Source of the DNA: Actinocatenispora sp963815125
GTDB lineage: Bacteria; Actinomycetota; Actinomycetes; Mycobacteriales; Micromonosporaceae
Assembly: GCA_963815125.1 (NCBI GenBank)
Contig: CAWFFM010000002.1
Coordinates: forward strand, 186,001 to 250,000
Length of the DNA: 64,000 bases
Reading direction: 5' to 3'
The translations under genes were made by a program, and so were the position numbers. The stretch's first letter is position 1, and every line of letters starts with the position of its first letter. This document shows positions 59,019 to 64,000 of this stretch, piece by piece. The notes under the pieces are model-generated. The model searched no databases and was not told the origin of the DNA. It saw only the letters and a list, made by a program, of their open reading frames with translations.

Positions 59019-59612
59019 ATGAGCGTCAACCGCCTGCCGCAGCAGGACCGTAGCCGGGCCACCCGGCAGCGGCTGCTGGGTGCCACCATCGACTGTCTCG
59101 CCGAGCAGGGCTGGACCGGTACGTCGCTGGCGGTGGTGGCGACCCGGGCCGGGGTGTCCCGCGGCGCCGCGCAGCACCACTTCCCGACCCGGGAGGCACT
59201 GTTCACCGCTGCGGTGGACCATGTCACCGAACTCCGGCTGGCCGAGGTACGCGAGCAGGCGGCGACCCTGCCCTCAGGTGGCAGCCGGACCGAGGCGGTG
59301 GTGGACATGCTGGTACGTCTCTACACCGGGCCACCGTTCGTGGCCGCGTTGCAGGTGTGGGTGGCGGCCTCGGCGGACCCGGCGCTGCGCGACCAGGTAC
59401 TGCCGCTGGAGGCGCGGGTCGGCCGGGCCGCGCACCGGGCAGCCCTGGAACTGCTCGACGCCGACGAGTCGGCGCCCGGCGTACGGGAAGCGGTGCAGGC
59501 CACCCTGGACCTGGCCCGCGGCCTGGGGCTGGCCGATCTGCTGACCAACGACGCGCGCCGGCGTCGCCGGGTGGTACGGCAGTGGGCGAGGATGCTCGAT
59601 GCGGCGCTGTGA
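59019..59612 (+). CDS. TetR family regulator of the AtuA locus
   Basis: 197-residue TetR-type regulator. The N-terminal helix-turn-helix is TRQRLLGATIDCLAEQGWTG then TSLAVVATRAGVSRGAAQHH, followed by FPTREALFTAAVDHV. It lies 32 bp after the acyl-CoA dehydrogenase on the same strand, and TetR proteins of this type commonly control acyl-CoA catabolic operons with an acyl-CoA ligand; this is inference. The start is GTG 59016 or ATG 59019. No obvious palindrome was found at 51638-51757, the likely operon promoter. Confidence 0.88.
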   Translation: MSVNRLPQQDRSRATRQRLLGATIDCLAEQGWTGTSLAVVATRAGVSRGAAQHHFPTREALFTAAVDHVTELRLAEVREQAATLPSGGSRTEAVVDMLVRLYTGPPFVAALQVWVAASADPALRDQVLPLEARVGRAAHRAALELLDADESAPGVREAVQATLDLARGLGLADLLTNDARRRRRVVRQWARMLDAAL

Positions 59613-59630
59613 GCCGCATGTCGGCAACCC

Positions 59631-61160
59631 CTAGCGCAGCCGGAGCGCCAGGTAGAGGTCCACCCGGTCGGCGAAGGACGACAGGTTACGGCCGGTCAGC
59701 TGCTCGACCCGGCGGATCCGGTAGCGCAGCGTGTTGACGTGCAGGTGCAGGTTCTCCGCGCAGCGGATCCAGGACCCGTCGCTGTCCAGAAATGCCTCCA
59801 GGGTGTCCACCAGAGTGGTGTGGTGGGCGGCGTCGTAGTCCAGTACCGGGCCGAGTAGCCGGGTGTGGAACAGTTTGCGCAGCTCATCCGGCACGGTGGC
59901 CAGCAGCAGGCCGTGCGAGGTGAGCTCTGCACTGTCGGCCACCTGGATCTGCCCGGGTCGATGCTCGCTGATCCGACGTACATGCCGCGCCTCCTCCAGC
60001 GCGGCACGCAGCCCGGCCGCGGAGGCCGACGCGACGCTCACCCCCATGCTGATCCGTGCTCCGCGTAGACCCGGCCGGATCGCCTCGGCCCCGTCGCGCA
60101 ACCGCCCGACCAGCGTTTCGAACCGGTCGATGTCGGCGGCGAGGAGGGCTACGGTCTCCTCGCCGAGCACCGTGATCAGGAAGCGTTCGGTGAATCCGGT
60201 GCAGATCTCCTGGAGGACCGGTGCCAGCGGCGCCGTCGAGGCGGCCACCACCACCGCGATCGGTTCGCCCGGCTCGAAACCGGCCACCGTGAGCCGGGAC
60301 GCCACCTCGGCAGGCGCCGCGGTGTCGGAGAGGGCCGACCTGATCAGCTGCGCACCCTGCCGGGCGGTGAGCGCCGCGGCCTCGTCCTGACGGGCCCAGT
60401 CCAATGCCAGCAGTGTGCAGACCTCCATCACCGGTCCCCGGACCTCCGCCGGTGCGGCGTCGTAGTCACCGGCCAACGCCAGGCACCAACCGGCGACCCG
60501 GGGCTGGCGCGGTGACACGGGCAGCAACGAGAACACCCGACCGGCCGGTCGGGTGAGCCGGGGAAGCCTCTCGGTGACCAGGAACTGGTGGGCCAGAGCC
60601 GTGCGTTCGGACGCGCTCAGTGCTGCCCGGCCGGCCACCAACCGGCCCGTCGGGGAGAGTACCCAGCAGTCCACCCCGGTCTCGGCGGCCAGCAATGCGC
60701 ACACCGCGTCGGGGCCGGCCCCGGTGGTTACCAGGGAGTGCAGTCGGTCCCGCCAGCGACTGTCGCCGGGGGCGTCGTCCCGCTCGGCGGCCAGCGAACG
60801 CACCACCCGTTCGGTGACGGTGGCGAACGAGACCTCGGGTGGCACCTCGAACAGCACCACGTCGTACCGTCGGCAGGCGGCGACCAGATCCTCGGGGACC
60901 CGCTGCGGTTCGCTGTCGCCGTAGCCGGCGGCCAGTGCGGCGACCCGACCGGCCGCGAGTGTCGCGACGAAGCTGTCCGAGTCGGTTGCCCGGCGCCGCC
61001 ACATCATCCCGGTCAGCACCAGTTCGCCGCCGTCCAGATAACGCGCCGGATTGCGCAGGTCGGTCGTGTACACCCAGCGCACGGTGCGGTCCAGTCGTTG
61101 CTCACCGGCCAGCACCCGTAGGCGCAGATCCGGCAGGTCGAGCAGGGCGCGTAACCGCAC
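59631..61160 (-). CDS. pucR: PucR family transcriptional regulator of purine catabolism
   Basis: 509-residue regulator. The N-terminal PucR domain reads RLRALLDLPDLRLRVLAGEQ with YTTDLRNPARYLDGGELVLT; a GGDEF-like middle region follows (RFLITVLGEETVALLAADID). The C-terminal PucR helix-turn-helix is LVDTLEAFLDSDGSWIRCAE then NLHLHVNTLRYRIRRVEQL. The start is GTG 61160, since GGAGG lies 6 nt upstream and homologues begin in this way. It is divergent from the uraD-uricase-xdh operon and is its likely activator. Confidence 0.9.
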   Translation of the reverse strand: MRLRALLDLPDLRLRVLAGEQRLDRTVRWVYTTDLRNPARYLDGGELVLTGMMWRRRATDSDSFVATLAAGRVAALAAGYGDSEPQRVPEDLVAACRRYDVVLFEVPPEVSFATVTERVVRSLAAERDDAPGDSRWRDRLHSLVTTGAGPDAVCALLAAETGVDCWVLSPTGRLVAGRAALSASERTALAHQFLVTERLPRLTRPAGRVFSLLPVSPRQPRVAGWCLALAGDYDAAPAEVRGPVMEVCTLLALDWARQDEAAALTARQGAQLIRSALSDTAAPAEVASRLTVAGFEPGEPIAVVVAASTAPLAPVLQEICTGFTERFLITVLGEETVALLAADIDRFETLVGRLRDGAEAIRPGLRGARISMGVSVASASAAGLRAALEEARHVRRISEHRPGQIQVADSAELTSHGLLLATVPDELRKLFHTRLLGPVLDYDAAHHTTLVDTLEAFLDSDGSWIRCAENLHLHVNTLRYRIRRVEQLTGRNLSSFADRVDLYLALRLR

Positions 61161-61226
61161 GGGGGACCTCCGGACGAAACGGATACCGACAGTCATCGTC
61201 GCGGGTTTGGTGGATCGTACAAGTCG

Positions 61227-61248
61227 AGGCTGTCACATCCGACAGCCT
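61227..61248. promoter_or_regulatory. Inverted repeat, candidate PucR operator
   Basis: Perfect 8-bp arms AGGCTGTC and GACAGCCT with a 6-nt spacer, in the middle of the 165-bp divergent region between pucR and uraD. The position suits control of both transcripts. Confidence 0.6.
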
Positions 61249-61325
61249 TTCGGAGCTTCGGTGCCTGGTTCGAGGGCATGGAACGGGCTCTACTGGTATT
61301 CCACGTCGACGAGGAGGCCGGACCG

Positions 61326-61853
61326 ATGACCGCTGACGCCGGTCTTGCCCGTTTCAATGCGTTACCTGACGCGGTGTCCCGACTGGTCGCCTGCTGCGCG
61401 GCGCCCGGCTGGGCGGCGCGGGTGGCCGGCCAGCGCCCGTACGCAGACCGTCCGGCGCTGCTACGCACCGCCGAGCAGGCCCTGACGGCCCTCGACTGGT
61501 CCGCGGTGGCAGCCGCGCTGGCCGCGCATCCGCGGATCGGTCAGACGCCGAGCGGTACCGGTGTCGAGGCGCTCTGGTCCCGCCAGGAGCAGCGGGCCGC
61601 CGGCAACGCCGATCCGGCAGCCATGGCAGCGGCGAACGCCGCGTACGAGGCCCGGTTCGGTCACGTGTTCCTGATCTGTGCCAACGGCCGCCCGGCCAGC
61701 GAACTGCGGGCGGAACTGGCGCGTCGGACAGGCAACGACCCGGCGACCGAACGGGCCGAGGTACGCAACGAACTGGCCGGCATCGTCCGGCTGCGGATCG
61801 GCAAGTTGCTCACCGAACTCGGTGCCACGGTGAGCGGGGAGGCGGCCGGATGA
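61326..61853 (+). CDS. uraD: OHCU decarboxylase
   Basis: 175-residue 2-oxo-4-hydroxy-4-carboxy-5-ureidoimidazoline decarboxylase, third step of urate to allantoin. Features are RFNALPDAVSRLVACCAAPG, AAHPRIGQ with the catalytic His, AMAAANAAYEARFGHVFLIC and ANGRPASELRAELARR. The start is ATG 61326, with GAGGAGG 8 nt upstream; the in-frame ATG 61278 lacks a site. It overlaps uraH by ATGA. Length is normal. Confidence 0.92.
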   Translation: MTADAGLARFNALPDAVSRLVACCAAPGWAARVAGQRPYADRPALLRTAEQALTALDWSAVAAALAAHPRIGQTPSGTGVEALWSRQEQRAAGNADPAAMAAANAAYEARFGHVFLICANGRPASELRAELARRTGNDPATERAEVRNELAGIVRLRIGKLLTELGATVSGEAAG

Positions 61854-62167
61854 GCGTGTCGACCCATGTCCTGGACGCGGCGCGGGGCCGGCCCGCGGTA
61901 GGCGTGCCGGTACGGCTGGAGTACGACGGCCGGTGCCTGACCGCGCAGCGTACCGATGCCGACGGGCGGGTCGCATCACTGGCCGTCGAGACCGAACCCG
62001 GGGACTACCGGTTGGTGTTCGACACAGGTGCATGGTTCGCCGCGACCGGTGTCGAGGGCTTCTACCCCGAGGTGGTCGTGAGCTTCACCGTCACCGAGAG
62101 CGGGGCGCACCACCACGTGCCCCTGCTGCTCAGCCCGTACGCGTACTCCACGTACCGAGGGAGCTAG
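61850..62167 (+). CDS. uraH: 5-Hydroxyisourate hydrolase (transthyretin-like)
   Basis: 105-residue hydrolase of 5-hydroxyisourate. It has the N-terminal catalytic His in STHVLDAARGRPAVGVPVRL and the family-defining C-terminal YRGS. The PYAYSTYRGS end and the YPEVVVSFTV strand agree with the TTR-like fold. Start ATG 61850 overlaps the uraD stop; the uricase start follows 3 bp after its stop, so the three steps are translated together. Confidence 0.93.
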   Translation: MSVSTHVLDAARGRPAVGVPVRLEYDGRCLTAQRTDADGRVASLAVETEPGDYRLVFDTGAWFAATGVEGFYPEVVVSFTVTESGAHHHVPLLLSPYAYSTYRGS

Positions 62168-62170
62168 GAA

Positions 62171-63040
62171 ATGGCCATCGTGCTCGGCGACAACCGGTAC
62201 GGCAAGGCGGAGGTGCACCTGGTACGGGTGGACCGGTCCGCCCCGGTGCACCGGCTCACCGACCTGACGGTCAGCGTCGCGCTGGCCGGTGATCTGACGG
62301 ACGTGCACCTGACCGGCGACAACGCGCACGTGCTGGCCACCGACACGCAGAAGAACACGGTGTTCGCCTTCGCCCGCGACGGCATCGGCGAGCTCGAGGA
62401 GTTCGGGCTGCGGCTGGCCCGACACTTCGTGGACGGTCAGCCGGCCATCCACCGCGCCCGGGTGAGTCTCACCGAGTCGGCCTGGGACCGGATCGAGGTG
62501 GCCGCCGGGCCGGCACCGCACTCGTTCGTGCGCAACCCGACGCAATTGCGTACCGCGCTGGTCGGCTATACCTCGCAGTGCTGCGAGATCGTCTCCGGGG
62601 TGTCGGGTCTGACCGTGCTCAACACCACCGACTCGGAGTTCACCGGATACGTCAAGGACCGGTACACCACACTGGCCGAGACCACCGACCGGATCCTGGC
62701 CACCGCGGTACACGCGCAATGGCGCCACCACGACGAACACAGCGACTTCGCGGCGTCCTACGACGGGGCGAAGCACGCATTGCTGGACGCGTTCGCCGAC
62801 ACCTACAGCTATTCGTTGCAGCAGACCCTGTACGCAATGGGCACCCGGGTGCTGTCACAGCGGCCGGAACTGGTGGAGGTACGCCTGTCGCTGCCCAACA
62901 AGCACCACTTCCTCGTCGATCTCAGCCCGTTCGGTACCGACAACCCGGACGTGGTCTACTACGCTGCCGACCGGCCGTACGGGCTGATCGAGGGCACCGT
63001 ACTGCGCGACGACGCCGAACCCTCCACGATGGACTGGTAG
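62171..63040 (+). CDS. Urate oxidase (uricase)
   Basis: 289-residue cofactor-free uricase oxidising urate to 5-hydroxyisourate. The catalytic Lys lies in NRYGKAEVHLVRV, and the Thr partner in HVLATDTQKNTVFAFARDGI. The tandem T-fold halves are complete; SEFTGYVKDRYTTLAETTDR and LPNKHHFLVDLSPFGTDNPD are family hallmarks. GAGCTAGG precedes ATG 62171. It is adjacent to uraH and uraD, giving the full urate-to-allantoin route. Confidence 0.94.
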   Translation: MAIVLGDNRYGKAEVHLVRVDRSAPVHRLTDLTVSVALAGDLTDVHLTGDNAHVLATDTQKNTVFAFARDGIGELEEFGLRLARHFVDGQPAIHRARVSLTESAWDRIEVAAGPAPHSFVRNPTQLRTALVGYTSQCCEIVSGVSGLTVLNTTDSEFTGYVKDRYTTLAETTDRILATAVHAQWRHHDEHSDFAASYDGAKHALLDAFADTYSYSLQQTLYAMGTRVLSQRPELVEVRLSLPNKHHFLVDLSPFGTDNPDVVYYAADRPYGLIEGTVLRDDAEPSTMDW

Positions 63041-63050
63041 GGGAGGCGGA

Positions 63051-63932
63051 ATGGACTTTCTGCGCCCGGACAACTGGACGGATGCGTTGGCGCTGCGCGC
63101 CGACCGGCCCGATGCGGTGGCCGTACGCGGTGGTACCGACATCATGGTGGAGATGAACTTCGACCGGCGTCGGCCGGGTGCTCTGCTGGACCTCAGTGGG
63201 GTCGCCGAACTGGACGGCTGGGACATCGACGGCGACGGCGTACGGCTGGGTGCGGGAGTGTCCTACGCCCGGGTCATCGCCGAACTGGCCGACCGGTTGC
63301 CGGCGCTGGCGATCGCCTCGCGTACGGTCGGCTCACCGCAGATCCGCAACCTCGGTACGGTCGGCGGAAACCTCGGCTCGGCCTCGCCGGCCGGTGACGC
63401 GCACCCGCCATTGCTGGTGGCCGACGCGCAGATCGAGGTGGCCTCGGTACGCGGCACCCGCCGTGTCCCGGCCACCGACTTCTACCGTGGGGTCAAGCGG
63501 AACGCGCTGGAGCCCGACGAGCTGATCGCCGCGATCTGGATACCGGTGGCTACCGGGCCTCAGCAGTTCGCCAAGATCGGCACCCGCAATGCAATGGTCA
63601 TCGCGGTGTGTTCACTGGCCGTGGCCCTGCACCCGGAGTCCGGTCGGGTCAGTGTCGCACTGGGCTCGGCGGCGCCCACCCCGCGCCGCTGCGCTGAGGC
63701 CGAGCAGTTCGCCGCCGACGAGTTCACCGAGCGTCGACTGTGGACGACCGGGGCTGCGTTGCCGGACAACCTGGTCGCCCGGTTCGGTGAACTGGTGGCC
63801 GGTGCCGCCACCCCCATCGACGACGTACGTGGCAGCGCGCAGTACCGCCGCCGGGCGCTGGCGGTGCTGGCGCGGCGGCTGCTGGGCTGGGTCTGGTCGC
63901 AGTATCAGGGACGGGGGCAGGAATGCGCGTGA
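63051..63932 (+). CDS. Xanthine dehydrogenase FAD-binding subunit
   Basis: 293-residue middle subunit (CoxM/XdhB type) that passes electrons from the iron-sulfur clusters to FAD. The FAD-binding loops are RGGTDIMVEMNFDRRRP and VGSPQIRNLGTVGGNLGSAS, with PAGDAHPPLLVADA. The C-terminal CO_deh_flav_C domain is KIGTRNAMVIAVCSLAVALH. It starts 10 bp after uricase; its stop overlaps the next gene by 10 bp. It supplies urate from xanthine to the neighbouring uricase. Confidence 0.92.
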   Translation: MDFLRPDNWTDALALRADRPDAVAVRGGTDIMVEMNFDRRRPGALLDLSGVAELDGWDIDGDGVRLGAGVSYARVIAELADRLPALAIASRTVGSPQIRNLGTVGGNLGSASPAGDAHPPLLVADAQIEVASVRGTRRVPATDFYRGVKRNALEPDELIAAIWIPVATGPQQFAKIGTRNAMVIAVCSLAVALHPESGRVSVALGSAAPTPRRCAEAEQFAADEFTERRLWTTGAALPDNLVARFGELVAGAATPIDDVRGSAQYRRRALAVLARRLLGWVWSQYQGRGQECA

Positions 63933-64000
63933 GTTTCGAGGTGAACGGAACCGAACGGGCCGTCGACGATGTATGGGAGGGCGAGAACCTGCTGTACGTG
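63923..64000 (+). CDS. Xanthine dehydrogenase iron-sulfur subunit (partial, N-terminus only)
   Basis: The first 26 codons are visible: MRVSFEVNGTERAVDDVWEG then ENLLYV, the usual start of the [2Fe-2S] small subunit of molybdenum hydroxylases. The cluster Cys residues lie beyond the window edge. It starts at ATG 63923 inside the end of the FAD subunit gene. The molybdenum subunit is expected downstream. Confidence 0.8.
   Translation, partial: MRVSFEVNGTERAVDDVWEGENLLYV

Noticed and set aside
1..64000. CRISPR arrays, tandem repeats, rRNA, replication origin, prophage
   Set aside because: None was recognised on reading; short inverted repeats found are explained as terminators or operators.

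Overview
The window is high-GC DNA (about 70% G+C by eye) from an actinomycete. The evidence is lineage-typical families: a DUF574 methyltransferase, a PknB-type kinase, a PucR regulator, a TIGR03084 protein, VC0807-like and L12-CTD membrane proteins. There is also frequent leaderless initiation, with a TANNNT -10 element 6-8 nt before ATG/GTG. A strong excess of GTAC and a tRNA with an encoded CCA would fit Micromonosporales, but this is only a guess. No plasmid, phage, transposase, rRNA or CRISPR signal was seen.

Layout. 1-2135: end of a sugar ABC importer (permease, binding lipoprotein). 2290-9846: mixed housekeeping and regulatory genes (DoxX, DUF574 methyltransferase, VC0807-like membrane protein divergent from a PaaX-family regulator, secreted SH3-like protein, polyol dehydrogenase, VOC and Nudix pair, alpha-oxoamine synthase). 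10088-18994: RNA helicase, aldo/keto reductase, SIRT4-like sirtuin, methyltransferase, macrolide-type glycosyltransferase, Ser/Thr kinase, DegV. 19081-21874: an unusual tRNA-Trp, an L12-CTD membrane protein, and a TetM/OtrA-like ribosomal protection GTPase preceded by an overlapping leader ORF. 22021-29933: two GNATs, methyltransferases, a formaldehyde-dehydrogenase-like enzyme facing a TetR gene with a palindromic operator, and an ABC exporter pair.

30125-45926 is a complete exopolysaccharide/capsule locus: Wzz/BY-kinase, Wzy-like polymerase, Wzx-like flippase, five glycosyltransferases, FkbM-type and other methyltransferases, a monotopic phosphoglycosyl transferase, and capE-capF-capG for UDP-N-acetyl-L-fucosamine. 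It probably makes a methylated, FucNAc-containing polymer by the Wzx/Wzy route.

46234-50956 is a glycoside-use operon (secreted GH27/GH36-like hydrolase, ROK repressor, cytosolic GH13). 51758-59612 is an AtuA-type acyl-CoA carboxylation locus: TIGR03084 protein, AtuA, carboxylase beta and alpha subunits, acyl-CoA dehydrogenase, TetR. It has no hydratase or lyase, so its substrate is open. 59631-64000 is a purine catabolism block: PucR divergent from uraD-uraH-uricase-xdhB-xdhA, the last cut by the window edge.

The best candidates for something new are the FucNAc polysaccharide locus with its truncated, coupled methyltransferase ORF, the AtuA carboxylase locus of unknown substrate, the leader ORF of the ribosomal protection gene beside the odd tRNA-Trp, and the leaderless/GTAC compositional signals.
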